From Streptomyces sp. NBC_00483 (GTDB lineage Bacteria; Actinomycetota; Actinomycetes; Streptomycetales; Streptomycetaceae): a stretch of 64,000 bases of DNA. This document shows positions 43,415 to 53,047 of this stretch, piece by piece. A model generated the notes under the pieces. It was not told the origin of the DNA. It saw only the letters and a list, made by a program, of their open reading frames with translations, and did no database searches. The position numbers were made by a program, and so were the translations under genes. Positions within the stretch are counted from its first letter, which is position 1. Each line of letters starts with the position of its first letter. The DNA lies in contig NZ_CP107880.1 in NCBI RefSeq assembly GCF_036013745.1, forward strand, positions 1,860,001-1,924,000, written 5' to 3'.

Positions 43415-45055
43415 ATGCCTGCAGAGGCATCCGCACCCACCCCCACCCCCGCAACACCCCTGGATTCCGAGGGCACTTCGAACGACTCGGTCATATCTGA
43501 CGCGGCGTCCGGCACCTCGGAACCCTTCCGCACCTTCATCGAGGACAATCTCGCCGCACTGGCGGCCCACCCGGACCGCGAGGTCCTGGTCTACGAGGAC
43601 CGGCGGCTGACCGCGAGTCAGTTCCACTCGCTGGTGCACCGCATGGCCCATGCCATCGCCGCTCAAGGTGTCACGCGCGAGTCGACCGTCACCCTGCTCA
43701 GTGGCAATCTGCCCGAGATCATCGCGGCCCGTTACGCCGCCAATCTCGTGGGCTGCCAGGTCAACCACCTCTACAACAAGCTGTCGGCCGATGTGCAGGC
43801 GGCGATCGTTCAGGACGTAGAGACCCAGGTACTGATCGTCGACCCGTACTACGCGGACCGCGCCGTGGAGGTCATCGAGAGCGCGCCCGTGCGGCACGTT
43901 CTCGTGCTCGGCGAGGACAAGCGGGAGATCGGGCAGGACCTGCTGGCGCTCGCCGCCGAGCAGCCCGACGAGGCGTTCGTGTCGCGCGCCCGCCCCGATG
44001 ACATCTGCACCATCCGGCACACCGGCGGTACGACGGGCCACCCCAAGGGCATCGTCACCACCTTCGAGCAGGTCAACCGGATGCGCCGGATGGTGGATCA
44101 GGCGCGCCCCGCTGAGCGGGAGTTGCCCCGGCAGCTCGCGTGCACCACCCTCGCGCACGCCGCGGGCATGCTGGCGGACAACGTCATCCATTCCGGCGGC
44201 TGCATCGTGCTGCTCGACGACTTCGACGCGGGCGACGTGCTCGCCACCATCGAGCGCGAGCGCATCACGCACCTGTTCCTGCTGCCGCCGCTGGTCTACC
44301 AGCTCCTCGACCACCCGGACTCCGAGCGCCGCGACCTGAGCAGCCTGCGCGGCCTGACGTACGGCGGTTGCCAGGCGTCGCCCGCCCGGATCGCGGACGC
44401 CGTACGCCGCTTCGGGCCCGTACTCCTGCAGTTCTACGGGCAGAACGAGGCCGGCGGCATCAGCGTGCTCACCCCGGACGACCACGACCTGGACCGGCCC
44501 GAGCGGATGCGCTCCGCGGGCAAGGTGCTGCCGGGCGTGGAGGTCGCCATCCGCGACACCGACGGCAAGGACCTGCCGGTCGGCGAGCTGGGCGAGATCT
44601 GCATCCGGTCCGAGGGCACCATGACCGGCTACTGGAAGCAACCCGAGCTGACCGCCGAGGTGCTGCGGGACGGCTGGCTGCACACCGGTGACATCGGCTT
44701 CCTCGACGACGAGAACTACATCACCGTCGTGGACCGGCTCAAGGACATGATCGTGGTCGTCGGCGGCCACGTGTACACCACCGAGCTGGAGGACCTGCTC
44801 AACTCGCACCCGAAGGTGCTGCAGAGCGCGGTCTTCGGCGTCCGGGACGCCGACCGCATGGAACAGGTGCACGCCGCGGTCGTGGCCGCGCCGGGCGTCG
44901 CGGTGGAGGCGGAGGAACTGCGGGCGGCGGTGCGCGGGCAGCGCGGCCCGATGTACGAGCCGGCCCACATCGACTTCGTGGACGCGCTGCCCCTGACGGA
45001 CGCGGGCAAGCCGGACAAGAAGCTGCTGCGGCAGCGTGCGGAGGAGCGGGTCTAG
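43415..45055 (+). CDS. AMP-forming acyl/aryl-CoA ligase (ANL superfamily)
   Basis: The 546-aa protein has a complete ANL signature set: A3 RHTGGTTGHPKG, A5 YGQNEAGG, A7 GWLHTGDIG, A8 DRLKDMIVVVGGHVY and the C-terminal catalytic Lys in TDAGKPDKK. It activates a carboxylic acid as acyl-AMP and then thioesterifies it to CoA or a carrier. The N-terminal 35 residues are low-complexity Ala/Pro/Thr. ATG 43415 follows CAGGAGGAC. No pathway partner is adjacent, so the substrate is open. It ends at a good hairpin. Confidence 0.85.
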   Translation: MPAEASAPTPTPATPLDSEGTSNDSVISDAASGTSEPFRTFIEDNLAALAAHPDREVLVYEDRRLTASQFHSLVHRMAHAIAAQGVTRESTVTLLSGNLPEIIAARYAANLVGCQVNHLYNKLSADVQAAIVQDVETQVLIVDPYYADRAVEVIESAPVRHVLVLGEDKREIGQDLLALAAEQPDEAFVSRARPDDICTIRHTGGTTGHPKGIVTTFEQVNRMRRMVDQARPAERELPRQLACTTLAHAAGMLADNVIHSGGCIVLLDDFDAGDVLATIERERITHLFLLPPLVYQLLDHPDSERRDLSSLRGLTYGGCQASPARIADAVRRFGPVLLQFYGQNEAGGISVLTPDDHDLDRPERMRSAGKVLPGVEVAIRDTDGKDLPVGELGEICIRSEGTMTGYWKQPELTAEVLRDGWLHTGDIGFLDDENYITVVDRLKDMIVVVGGHVYTTELEDLLNSHPKVLQSAVFGVRDADRMEQVHAAVVAAPGVAVEAEELRAAVRGQRGPMYEPAHIDFVDALPLTDAGKPDKKLLRQRAEERV

Positions 45056-45070
45056 CACCCACCGGGTGTC

Positions 45071-45116
45071 GAACGCGGCCCTGTCCTCTGCCGGAGCAGA
45101 GGGCGGGGCCGCGTTC
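45071..45116. terminator. Bidirectional terminator hairpin
   Basis: A two-part stem: outer GAACGCGGCCC (45071-45081) pairs with 45106-45116, and inner CCTCTGC (45085-45091) pairs with 45096-45102 around loop CGGA. It lies between convergent genes. Confidence 0.8.
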
Positions 45117-45152
45117 CACGCCCGCCGAGTGGCCCACGCCGACACCGAGACA

Positions 45153-46640
45153 TCATGAGCGTGATGGCAGCGAGGGAGCAGCGCGGCCCGGCGCCCGCGG
45201 GGTCTCCCGTTCCGCGGGCTGTGCGGGTCGGCGGAGCACCACCAGCGCGACCACGAATGCCGCTCCGATCAGACCGGCCCCGACGGCGAACGCGAGCCGG
45301 TACCCGCCGGTGAGCGCGGCGGCCTGTGAACTGCCGCCGTCCATAAGGGCGTTCGCGCGGGACGCGGACAGCGTCGACAGGACCGCCACGCCGAGCGCCA
45401 TGCCGATCTGCTGCGTCGTGTTGAACAGGCCAGAGGCCAGCCCGGCGTCCTCTTCGCGCGCCGCCGACATGCCGAGCCCCGCGAGTGCCGGGAGCACGAG
45501 CCCGCCGCCGGAGATGAGCAGCATCACGGGCAGCAGATCGGGAACGTACTCCCCCTGCACGGGCACCCGGGCGAGATATCCGAGCGCCCCGGCCAGGAGC
45601 ACGAGCCCGGCGAGCAGCACCCGCCGCGGTCCGAAGCGCGCGGAGAGCCGGGCCGAGGCGCCCAGCGAGACCGCGCCGATCATGACGGCGGCCGGCAGCA
45701 TCGCGAGGCCGGTCGCCAGGGCCCCGTACCCGAGCACCTCCTGCATATAGAGGGCGGCGAGCACCTGGAAGGCGAACATCGCGGCGAGCGTGAGGATCTG
45801 GGTGACGTTGGCGCCGACGACGGTGCGCGAGCGCAGGATGCGCAGCGGCATGAGCGGCGTACGGGCCCGGGCCTGGCGCACGACGAACGCGGCGACGAGG
45901 ACGATCCCGGTCCCGATCAGTCCGGCGGCGCGCCATGAACTCAGCCCGTACGCCTCGATGTTGACGACGCCGTAGATGCCGAGCATCAGCCCGGACGTGA
46001 TCAGCAGCGCACCCCAGGCATCGGCCCCCGCGCGCAATCCGAGGCCGCGGTCGGCGGGGAGCGCGGGCACCGCGAGGGCGAGCACGGCGGCACCGATGGG
46101 CAGGTTGATGTAGAAGATCCAGTGCCAGTCGAGGGCGTCGGTGAGAACGCCCCCCAGCACCTGCCCGATCGAGGCTCCGGCGGCGCCGGTGAAGCTGAAC
46201 ACGCCGATGGCGCGGGCCCGTTCACGGGGTTCGGTGAAGAGCGTGACAAGAATGCCGAGGCCGACGGCGGCGGCCATCGCGCTGCCGACGCCCTGCAGGA
46301 AGCGGGCGGCAAGCAGGATGCCGGGGCCCGTGGCGAGCCCGGCGAGCAGTGAGGCCGCGGTGAAGACGGCGGTGCCCGCGAGGAACATCCGCTTGCGGCC
46401 GATGAGATCGCCGAGCCGTCCGGCGAGCAGGAGCAGGCTCCCGAAGGCGATGAGGTAGGCGTTGACCACCCAACTCAGTGCTGTGGGCGTGAAGTTGAGG
46501 TCGTCCTGGATGGCCGGTAGTGCCACGGTGACGATGGAGCCGTCGAGGATGATCATCAGGGTTCCCGTGGCGATGACGCCGAGGGCGACCCAGCGGGACG
46601 AGCTCTGCAGCGGGACAGGTGGGGCTGGCGATGCGGACAT
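45153..46640 (-). CDS. MFS drug:H+ antiporter, DHA2 (14-TM) type
   Basis: The 495-aa protein has the DHA2 motif LDGSIVTVALPAIQDDL in TM1, GRLGDLIGRKR between TM2 and TM3, and the antiporter motif C region GQVLGGVLTDALDWHWIFYINLP. It probably exports toxic or self-made hydrophobic compounds. AAGGGC precedes ATG 46640. It diverges from a MarR gene, a common repressor/efflux arrangement, with an inverted repeat between them. Confidence 0.88.
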   Translation of the reverse strand: MSASPAPPVPLQSSSRWVALGVIATGTLMIILDGSIVTVALPAIQDDLNFTPTALSWVVNAYLIAFGSLLLLAGRLGDLIGRKRMFLAGTAVFTAASLLAGLATGPGILLAARFLQGVGSAMAAAVGLGILVTLFTEPRERARAIGVFSFTGAAGASIGQVLGGVLTDALDWHWIFYINLPIGAAVLALAVPALPADRGLGLRAGADAWGALLITSGLMLGIYGVVNIEAYGLSSWRAAGLIGTGIVLVAAFVVRQARARTPLMPLRILRSRTVVGANVTQILTLAAMFAFQVLAALYMQEVLGYGALATGLAMLPAAVMIGAVSLGASARLSARFGPRRVLLAGLVLLAGALGYLARVPVQGEYVPDLLPVMLLISGGGLVLPALAGLGMSAAREEDAGLASGLFNTTQQIGMALGVAVLSTLSASRANALMDGGSSQAAALTGGYRLAFAVGAGLIGAAFVVALVVLRRPAQPAERETPRAPGRAAPSLPSRS

Positions 46641-46702
46641 GACGATGCCCTTCGGTCGAGTCGCCCCCCTCCCGGGCGGCGACGACAACACGACCGTAAC
46701 AG

Positions 46703-46734
46703 ATAGTTCCGTTGCAGACTATTTTTATCGGAAC
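46703..46734. promoter_or_regulatory. Candidate MarR operator between efflux and regulator genes
   Basis: Two inverted repeats overlap in this AT-rich stretch: ATAGT/ACTAT (46703-46707, 46718-46722) and GTTCCG/CGGAAC (46706-46711, 46729-46734). The stretch is in the middle of the divergent promoter region. Confidence 0.5.
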
Positions 46735-46758
46735 CACTCGTGGACTACCCTGGACACC

Positions 46759-47250
46759 ATGACCGCCATGACGCCCGCGCCCACCCGGACCAGGCCGGAC
46801 CTCTCGTACCTCCTGGACCACACCAGCCATGTGCTGCGCACGCAGATGGCGGCGGCGCTCGCGGAGATCGGCCTCACGGCCCGTATGCACTGCGTGCTCG
46901 TCCACGCCCTCGAAGAGGAGCGCACACAGAATCAGCTCGCCGAGATCGGCGACATGGACAAGACGACGATGGTCGTGACCGTCGACGCCCTGGAGAAGGC
47001 GGGCCTCGCGGAGCGCCGACCGTCGAGCGCGGACCGGCGGGCGCGGATCATCGCGGTGACCGAGGAGGGCGCGCGGGTCGCCGCACGCAGCCAGGAGATC
47101 GTGGACGGGGTGCACGAAGAAGCACTGGCGGCGTTTCCGACGAAGGACCGGGAGACGTTCCTGCGCCTGATGAACCACCTGGTGGACGGCCACCTGAACA
47201 CCCCGTCCCCGAGCCCGTCCCCGGCGCGGCGGCCGCGGCAGCGCGGTTAG
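46759..47250 (+). CDS. MarR-family transcriptional regulator
   Basis: The 163-aa protein has a winged HTH (residues about 40-105): ALEEERTQNQLAEIGDMDKTTMVVTVDALEKAGLAERRPSSADRRARII has the DxDRRxR wing pattern of MarR proteins. It probably represses the adjacent DHA2 exporter and is released by its substrate. The ATG at 46759 has only a weak SD; ATG 46768 is an alternative. The C-terminus is a Pro/Ser/Arg tail. Confidence 0.85.
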   Translation: MTAMTPAPTRTRPDLSYLLDHTSHVLRTQMAAALAEIGLTARMHCVLVHALEEERTQNQLAEIGDMDKTTMVVTVDALEKAGLAERRPSSADRRARIIAVTEEGARVAARSQEIVDGVHEEALAAFPTKDRETFLRLMNHLVDGHLNTPSPSPSPARRPRQRG

Positions 47251-48063
47251 GCTCCGCCATCAACCTCCCCTCCCCTGTAGGGCCTGCCGGGCCTGCCGGG
47301 CCTGCCCGTGAAGCATGAAGCCGACATGTCAGATCTGTCGGTTCCGCGTAACAGCTCACGTTTGCGTCGGTCAGGACCTGCGGCAGCGGTCTAGGCTGGG
47401 GGGGGCAGTCCTCCACCGCCTTCCTGATGCGGCAGCGAGGGCATCTCCCCGCAGCAGAGTGAGCCTGCGGCGCATCCCACAAGCGCCGGGCTTGCCTTCC
47501 CCTCCCGCGGAAGTCGCCGACAGTCCGGCCAGTCCCTCGGGGCAACTTGGAGGCCGGGTAAGAACCACGCCCCCGGCCGCCTGGAGGGAGTGCTCCAGTG
47601 GCCGGGGAGCGGCTACCAGGAGGGAGCACGCGGCCGCCGTTCACAACGGCGGCCGCCGCCCGTTCGCCCCCTTGATGCGATCGGACCGGTACGGCGACGC
47701 ATCGGGTTTTTGGGCGGACATGCGGTCGCCGCGGTGGGAGGCTGGAAGGAGCCCGGTCGCCGTCGCAGCTGTGGCGGCGACCTGGACAGCGCTGGACCAC
47801 GGCTCCCCCTTGGTCCTCGCGCGAGTTGCCCTCCTGGCGTGAGGGCGGGGCGAGGGCTGCGGGAGTTGCCCCGTCGGCAAGTCACGTGTGGAGAGCAGGG
47901 GTTGGAGCCGTGTTGTCGGCGATGCGGCTCCAGCTAGGGCCGGCCCAAGGAGCTCGGAACGACCAGCGCGTTCGCCCCTCTGACCCAGCTCACGAGCACC
48001 GCTTCCGCGAAAGCGCCGGGTCAGCACGTCACACGTCAGGCGTCACACGTCACACGCCACACA
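47251..48063. other. Gene-poor 0.8-kb region
   Basis: No convincing gene on either strand. It holds three copies of the 9-bp repeat GGGCCTGCC (47280-47306), a run of eight G (47398-47405) and otherwise GC-rich sequence whose open frames lack codon-position bias or recognisable motifs. It may be an old deletion scar or hold an undetected RNA. Confidence 0.5.
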
Positions 48064-48066
48064 TCA
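48025..48066. repeat. 7-bp tandem repeat (CACGTCA x about 6)
   Basis: Six consecutive 7-bp units (CACGTCA, CACGTCA, GGCGTCA, CACGTCA, CACGCCA, CACATCA) run into the NUDIX stop codon (48064-48066). Its period matches the array at 19814. Confidence 0.85.
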
Positions 48067-48546
48067 GGCGAGATACCGACCGAAGATCTCCCGACTGTCA
48101 GGAGTGAAGGTCCACTGCTGCAGATTCCGCCGCAGCTCGGACTCGGTCAGCCACCCGTGCCAGGCCACTTCTCCCGGATCGGGGACGCCGACCTCCGGAA
48201 GCACGGCATCGCACACCCCGAGCCAGTAAGGGCTGAGCCCACTCCGGTTGAGGGACGTGAACCGAAGACACACCGCCGCCCGCACCCCCAACTCCTCACC
48301 GAGCTCGCGGGCAGCCGCCTGCTCATAGGACTCACCGACTCCCGCAGCGCCCCCGACACCGAGTTCGTAGTGCCCCGGGAAACGGGACAGCTGCGCGGCA
48401 CGCCGATGGACGAGAAAGCGACCTCGCCCATCGCGGCACACCACCACGCCGACCCGGTGCAGCCAGCCCTCCCGAACAGCGTCCCGCCGACCGACCACCC
48501 CCAGCACACGGTCCCGCGCATCCACACGTTCCACGAGTTCATCCAC
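48064..48546 (-). CDS. NUDIX hydrolase
   Basis: The protein has about 160 aa. The NUDIX box starts GGAAGVGESYEQAAARELGE and continues ELGV, fitting GX5EX7REUXEEXGU. The N-terminal DELVERVDARDRVLGVVGRRDAVREGWLHR resembles IPP isomerase-like NUDIX proteins. It hydrolyses a nucleoside-diphosphate derivative; the substrate is unknown. GTG 48546 matches the family N-terminus but has no SD; upstream in-frame GTGs (48576 and others) are alternatives. The final codons and stop lie in the 7-bp repeat array. Confidence 0.8.
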   Translation of the reverse strand: MDELVERVDARDRVLGVVGRRDAVREGWLHRVGVVVCRDGRGRFLVHRRAAQLSRFPGHYELGVGGAAGVGESYEQAAARELGEELGVRAAVCLRFTSLNRSGLSPYWLGVCDAVLPEVGVPDPGEVAWHGWLTESELRRNLQQWTFTPDSREIFGRYLA

Positions 48547-48721
48547 GACGCACACGGTCGCAGAACCCACTGACACCGGACCTGACCATGTCCGTCTCAG
48601 CGGTGGAGACGGCGCGCCCGACCCCGGGCCGCCGCCGCGCACCGGTCGTCGCCGACGTTCACCGCACCTTACGTACGGGCAGGATGGCCGGCGCGCCGGC
48701 GAGACACACCAAGGTCAGTAC

Positions 48722-48734
48722 CGAAAATCTTTCG
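48722..48734. promoter_or_regulatory. LacI-type operator candidate (CGAAA-N3-TTTCG), site 1
   Basis: CGAAAATCTTTCG is a perfect 5-bp-arm inverted repeat 9 bp beyond the LacI gene stop. The same pattern recurs at 49887 and 55488. Confidence 0.45.
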
Positions 48735-48743
48735 ACCAGCGAC

Positions 48744-49760
48744 TCAAGAAGCCGGCGGCGCCGTGCTCTTGCGGACGACGAGGCTCGTCGCCAGTTCGAG
48801 GCGTGTGGTCACCGGCTCCTGGACGCGCAACCGCATGATCATCTGCACCGCCTCCTCGGCCATCTCCCGGAGCGGCTGGTGCACCGTCGTCAGGGCCGGG
48901 CTCGACCAGCGCGCCACCGGGACGTCGTCGTAACCGACCACCGAGAGGTCCTGCGGCACCCGCAGGCCGCGGACCCGGGCCGCCTCCAGGACGCCGAGCG
49001 CCTGCAGGTCGCTGCCCGCGAAGATCGCCGTGGGCGGCTCGGGCAGGTCGAGGAGTTCGAGGGCGTGCTCGAAACCGCCCTCGACATGGAAGTCGCCGTA
49101 GCGGACGAGGGCGCGATCGCCTTCGATGCCCGCCATGCTGAGCGCGGAGCGGTAGCCGTCGAGGCGGGCGTGCGAGCAGAGCACGTCGTCGGGCCCCGTG
49201 ATGATCCCGATGCGGCGATGCCCGAGGTCCACCAGGTGCCGCGTGGCGACCCGCCCCCCGTTCCAGTTCGCCGAGCCGACGGAGGGCACGTCCGGGTCGG
49301 GATCGCCCGCCGGGTCGACGATGACGAACGGGATGGAGCGCGACCGCAGCCGCTCCTTCACCTCGGCGGGCAGCGCCGAGAAGACGAGCACGACGCCGCG
49401 CGGCCTGCGCTGCATCACGCCCTCGATCCAGTCCGGGGCGGGCGCGTGCCGCGTCCCACTCTCGGTCAGCACGACGCTGGTCTGGTGCGCCTTGGCGACG
49501 TTCTCCACGCCGCGGATCAGCTCCATCGCCCAGATGCTGTCCAGCTCGTGGAAGACCAGCTCGACGAGCGGCGCCTCGCGGGCGGCCCGCGTCGTGCGCC
49601 GGTAGGAGTGCGCCTCCAGGACCCGCTCCACCTTGACCCGCGTCGGGGCGGCAACATCCTGCCTCCCGTTGAGCACTTTCGAAACTGTCGAAATGGAGAC
49701 GCCTGCCTTTTGGGCCACCTCGGCGAGGGTGATGCGACCCAAGTCCTCGTCATCACGCAT
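48744..49760 (-). CDS. bxlR: LacI-family regulator of xylo-oligosaccharide use
   Basis: The 338-aa protein has an N-terminal LacI HTH ([23 protein letters not shown]) and a periplasmic-binding-protein-like sensor domain with [22 protein letters not shown]. It diverges from the ABC importer and GH3 genes and lies near a GH11 xylanase, which matches BxlR of Streptomyces bxl loci. The symbol is assigned by synteny and is moderately sure. ATG 49760 is chosen over 49772 because CCAAGG precedes it. A perfect operator-like palindrome lies at 49887. Confidence 0.75.
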   Translation of the reverse strand: MRDDEDLGRITLAEVAQKAGVSISTVSKVLNGRQDVAAPTRVKVERVLEAHSYRRTTRAAREAPLVELVFHELDSIWAMELIRGVENVAKAHQTSVVLTESGTRHAPAPDWIEGVMQRRPRGVVLVFSALPAEVKERLRSRSIPFVIVDPAGDPDPDVPSVGSANWNGGRVATRHLVDLGHRRIGIITGPDDVLCSHARLDGYRSALSMAGIEGDRALVRYGDFHVEGGFEHALELLDLPEPPTAIFAGSDLQALGVLEAARVRGLRVPQDLSVVGYDDVPVARWSSPALTTVHQPLREMAEEAVQMIMRLRVQEPVTTRLELATSLVVRKSTAPPAS

Positions 49761-49886
49761 GCCTTGGAGCATAAGGCACGGTCAGACCCCTGTGCGTCAT
49801 AACGCTTTGATAACCCGCCGAAGCGGGGTTGACCGCCCACGGGTCGAGATCTAGCGTCCCGACTCGTGAACTTTCGGTAATTGCGA

Positions 49887-49899
49887 CGAAACAGTTTCG
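49887..49899. promoter_or_regulatory. LacI-type operator candidate, site 2 (importer promoter)
   Basis: CGAAACAGTTTCG is a perfect 6-bp-arm inverted repeat with one central base. It lies 13 bp before the binding-protein start, in the right place to block its transcription. Confidence 0.65.
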
Positions 49900-49911
49900 A
49901 GAGGCGAGGCG

Positions 49912-51219
49912 ATGACTCTACGCGCACGGTTGCCCAAATCGGTCGCAGCGGGCGGTGCGGCCCTGGCCCTGCTGCTCTCCCTGTCCGGCTGCGGCGGCGG
50001 GTCCTCCGCGGCGGGCGACGACGACGGGAAGATCCATGTCCTGGTCTACGGAGACTCCGCGAACAAGGTCGAGAAGCAACTGATCGCCACCTTCAACAAG
50101 AAGTCGAAGGTGAAGGCGGTCCTGGACACCATCCCCGGCGCGGACTACCAGGCGAAGCTCCAGACGATCATCAACAGCAAGCAGGCGCCCGACGTGTTCT
50201 TCAACTGGGGCGGCGGCAGCATCAAGCCGTTCGTGGACGCGAACCTGCTCATGCCCCTGGACGACTTCATCGCCGACGACCCCACCCTGAGGTCGAAGTT
50301 CCTGCCGTCGGTGTTCAACAGCGCGATGCTGGAAGGCAAGTCGTACGGCGTGCCCATGCGCGGCACGCAGCCGGTGCTGCTCTTCCACAACAAGAAGGCA
50401 CTCGACGAGGCGGGCGTGAAGGCGCCCAAGACCTGGGCCGAACTCCTGGACGCCGTCAAGGCGTTGAAGGCGAAGGGCATCACGCCCATCGCGCTCGGCG
50501 GCGGCGACCAGTGGCCGACGCTGATGTGGTTCGAGTACCTCTACGACCGGGTCGCGGGACCAGGCCTGTTCCCGAAGGCCCTCGACGGGAACACGACCGT
50601 CTGGGAGAGCGCCGAGAGCAAGAAGGCGCTCGGCATGATCCGGCAACTGGCGAAGGCCGGGGCGTTCGGCACGAACTTCGACTCCGTGAAGTTCACCGAC
50701 AAGGGCTCCCCCACGCTGCTCGCCACCGGAAAAGCCGGGTTCGAGCTGATGGGTTCGTGGGAGTACTCGACCCAGCAGGACGCCCACCCCGAGTTCGCGA
50801 AGAAGGACCTCGGCTACACCACCTTCCCTGCGGTCAAGGGCGGCAAGGGCAACGCGGACAACCTCGTCGGCAACACCAACAACTTCTACTCGGTCCTGAA
50901 GAAGACCGAGCACCCCGAGGCCGTCGCGGACTTCCTGAAGCTCCAGTACTCCGACGAGTTCGTGAAGGAGCAGCTCGGCATCGGCAATCTGCCCACCACG
51001 ACCAACACGCCGGACTACTTCGACAAGGCCGCGAGCCCTGAGTACGCGAAGTTCCAGTTCGACCTGGTGAAGAAGGCGCCCTCGTTCCAGCTGTCGTGGG
51101 ACCAGGCCTATCCGCAGTCCGCGGCGACCGCGATGCACCAGGCGGTCCAGCAGTTCCTGAACGGGCAGCTGGATGAAGGCGGCTTCATCAAGGCGATGCA
51201 GGCCCTGCCGATCTCATGA
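49912..51219 (+). CDS. bxlE: ABC sugar transporter, lipoprotein substrate-binding protein
   Basis: The 435-aa protein has a type II signal peptide with lipobox LSGC (Cys27), so it is lipid-anchored outside the membrane. The body is a cluster-B/CUT1-type oligosaccharide-binding protein. It should bind xylobiose or similar products for the permeases that follow; the symbol rests on synteny with GH3, LacI and GH11 genes. No ATPase gene is in the operon; CUT1 systems in Streptomyces use the shared MsiK ATPase. ATG 49912 follows GAGAGGCGAGG. Stop and next start overlap (ATGA). Confidence 0.78.
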   Translation: MTLRARLPKSVAAGGAALALLLSLSGCGGGSSAAGDDDGKIHVLVYGDSANKVEKQLIATFNKKSKVKAVLDTIPGADYQAKLQTIINSKQAPDVFFNWGGGSIKPFVDANLLMPLDDFIADDPTLRSKFLPSVFNSAMLEGKSYGVPMRGTQPVLLFHNKKALDEAGVKAPKTWAELLDAVKALKAKGITPIALGGGDQWPTLMWFEYLYDRVAGPGLFPKALDGNTTVWESAESKKALGMIRQLAKAGAFGTNFDSVKFTDKGSPTLLATGKAGFELMGSWEYSTQQDAHPEFAKKDLGYTTFPAVKGGKGNADNLVGNTNNFYSVLKKTEHPEAVADFLKLQYSDEFVKEQLGIGNLPTTTNTPDYFDKAASPEYAKFQFDLVKKAPSFQLSWDQAYPQSAATAMHQAVQQFLNGQLDEGGFIKAMQALPIS

Positions 51220-52199
51220 GCACCGAGACCCTCCTGAAGCGCGAAAGGGCCGCCCCGCCTCCGGCGTCCGCCGCACGCCGCGGCGGTCGCGGTGGCCCCG
51301 ATGGTCGCGGGAACCGCGGCGGTGGCATCGGAGTGGACCGTCCCGGCGTCGGCTGGGCGGTCCCCGCCGCGATCTTCTTCGGCCTGTTCGCCCTCGTCCC
51401 CCTCGTCCTGGTCGCCGTTCTGTCGTTCGCGACGTGGAACGGCCTGAGTGCCCCTGAGTTCACCGGGCTCGACAACTGGAAGAAGCTCTTCGACGACCCG
51501 GTCCTGCTCAAGAGCCTGTGGCTCAGCGTCCTGCTGACCGTACTCGGTGTCGCCGTGCAGACGCCGCTGAGCATCCTCCTCGGCGTCTGGGCGGCCGGCC
51601 ACCAGCGCAACCGCGCCGTCCTGTCCGCCATCTACTTCGTACCGCTGCTGCTGTCGGTCGCCGCCGTCTCGGTACTGTGGCGTGCGGTCCTCGACCCGAA
51701 CTTCGGCGTCCCGGCGCAGGCCAAGTGGCTGTTCGGCGACGGCAACCTGTTCGGCCACCAGGCGAGCGCGGTCGGCGTCCTGGTGTTCGTCAGCACCTGG
51801 CAGTTCACACCGCTGCACACGCTGCTCTACCAGGGCGCCGCCCGCGCCGTGCCCCAGGTCCTGTACCAGGCCGCGCAGATCGACGGAGCGGGCACGGTCC
51901 GGCAGTTCTTCCACATCACCCTGCCGCAGCTGCGCAACAGCATCATCACCTCGATGATCCTGATGGTGGTCGGCGGCCTGACCACGTTCGACACCGTCCT
52001 GATCCTCACCCAGGGCGGCCCCGGCACGGACACCACGATCAGCGCGTACTACATGTACCAAAAGGCCTTCAAGAGCTTCGACTACGGAACGGCGTCCGCG
52101 ATCGGCCTGCTCCTGGTCCTGGTCGCCACGGTCATCTCGCTGGTGATGGTGCGCCTGTCGGGCTACGACAAGATGCGCAGCACGATGGAGGGCCTGTGA
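51216..52199 (+). CDS. bxlF: ABC sugar transporter permease 1
   Basis: The 327-aa protein has a long Arg/Gly-rich N-terminal cytoplasmic tail, then six TM helices. The EAA loop YQAAQIDGAGTVRQFFHITLP contacts the ATPase. It is a CUT1-type (MalF-like) permease and pairs with the next protein. It overlaps upstream and downstream genes by 4 bp (ATGA, GTGA). Confidence 0.82.
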   Translation: MSTETLLKRERAAPPPASAARRGGRGGPDGRGNRGGGIGVDRPGVGWAVPAAIFFGLFALVPLVLVAVLSFATWNGLSAPEFTGLDNWKKLFDDPVLLKSLWLSVLLTVLGVAVQTPLSILLGVWAAGHQRNRAVLSAIYFVPLLLSVAAVSVLWRAVLDPNFGVPAQAKWLFGDGNLFGHQASAVGVLVFVSTWQFTPLHTLLYQGAARAVPQVLYQAAQIDGAGTVRQFFHITLPQLRNSIITSMILMVVGGLTTFDTVLILTQGGPGTDTTISAYYMYQKAFKSFDYGTASAIGLLLVLVATVISLVMVRLSGYDKMRSTMEGL

Positions 52200-53047
52200 C
52201 ACACGTCGAGACCCGGACGGTGCGCCGCCGTCGCGAGCGGCCCAACTACCTCGCCGGATTCGGGTCGTTGATCTGGTTGTTCCTGGTCGGTCTGCCGCTG
52301 TACGTGATGCTGGTCGCCACGTTCCAGTCGAGCTCCGACTACGCGGCGAACGGCCCGCTGGCCTTCCCCGAGCACTTCACGCTCGACAACTACATCGACG
52401 ACTTCAACAACGGCTTCGGCCAGTACTTCGTCAACACCGTCGTCGTCACCGTGTGCGTCGTCGGCATCATCCTGCTCCTGGTGCCGCCTCTCGCGTACGC
52501 GATCGTGCGCGGCCGCGGCCGGCTCACGAGTGGTGTGTTCCGGCTGTTCCTGCTCGGCCTCGCGATCCCCGCGCAGGCCGTCATCGTCCCGATGTTCTAC
52601 GTGATCAGCGAGGCGGGCCTCTACGACAACCTCATCGGCATCATCCTGCCGACGGCGGCCTTCGCCATGCCGGTGTGCACCCTCATCCTGACCGGGTCGA
52701 TGCGTGACATCACCCCGGAGCTGTACGAGGCGATGACGGTGGACGGCGCCTCACCGCGGCGGATCTTCTTCCGCCTGGTGCTGCCGCTGTCCCGCAGCGG
52801 ACTGTCGACGATCATCGTGTTCTCCGCGCTTCAGGCGTGGAACGGCTTCCTCTTCCCGCTGGTCCTCACCCAGTCCGCGAGCACCAAGGTCATCACCATG
52901 GGTCTCTACGACTTCCAGACGGAACACGGCGTCGACATCCCGGGCCTTCTCGCCGCGGTGGTGCTGTCCATGCTGCCCATCCTGATCGTCTACCTGTTCG
53001 CCCGTCGTGCCCTGGTCCAGGGGCTGATGGGAGTCGGAGGAAAGTGA
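52196..53047 (+). CDS. bxlG: ABC sugar transporter permease 2
   Basis: The 283-aa protein has six TM helices and the EAA loop YEAMTVDGASPRRIFFRLVLP; it is MalG-like. The GTG start at 52196 overlaps the bxlF stop (GTGA). It ends in GTGA with the GH3 gene, so the whole set is translationally coupled. Confidence 0.82.
   Translation: MTHVETRTVRRRRERPNYLAGFGSLIWLFLVGLPLYVMLVATFQSSSDYAANGPLAFPEHFTLDNYIDDFNNGFGQYFVNTVVVTVCVVGIILLLVPPLAYAIVRGRGRLTSGVFRLFLLGLAIPAQAVIVPMFYVISEAGLYDNLIGIILPTAAFAMPVCTLILTGSMRDITPELYEAMTVDGASPRRIFFRLVLPLSRSGLSTIIVFSALQAWNGFLFPLVLTQSASTKVITMGLYDFQTEHGVDIPGLLAAVVLSMLPILIVYLFARRALVQGLMGVGGK

Noticed and set aside
47315..47842. 175-codon plus-strand frame in the gene-poor gap
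   Set aside because: Low-complexity Arg/Pro-rich product with no domain pattern; may be noise from GC content.
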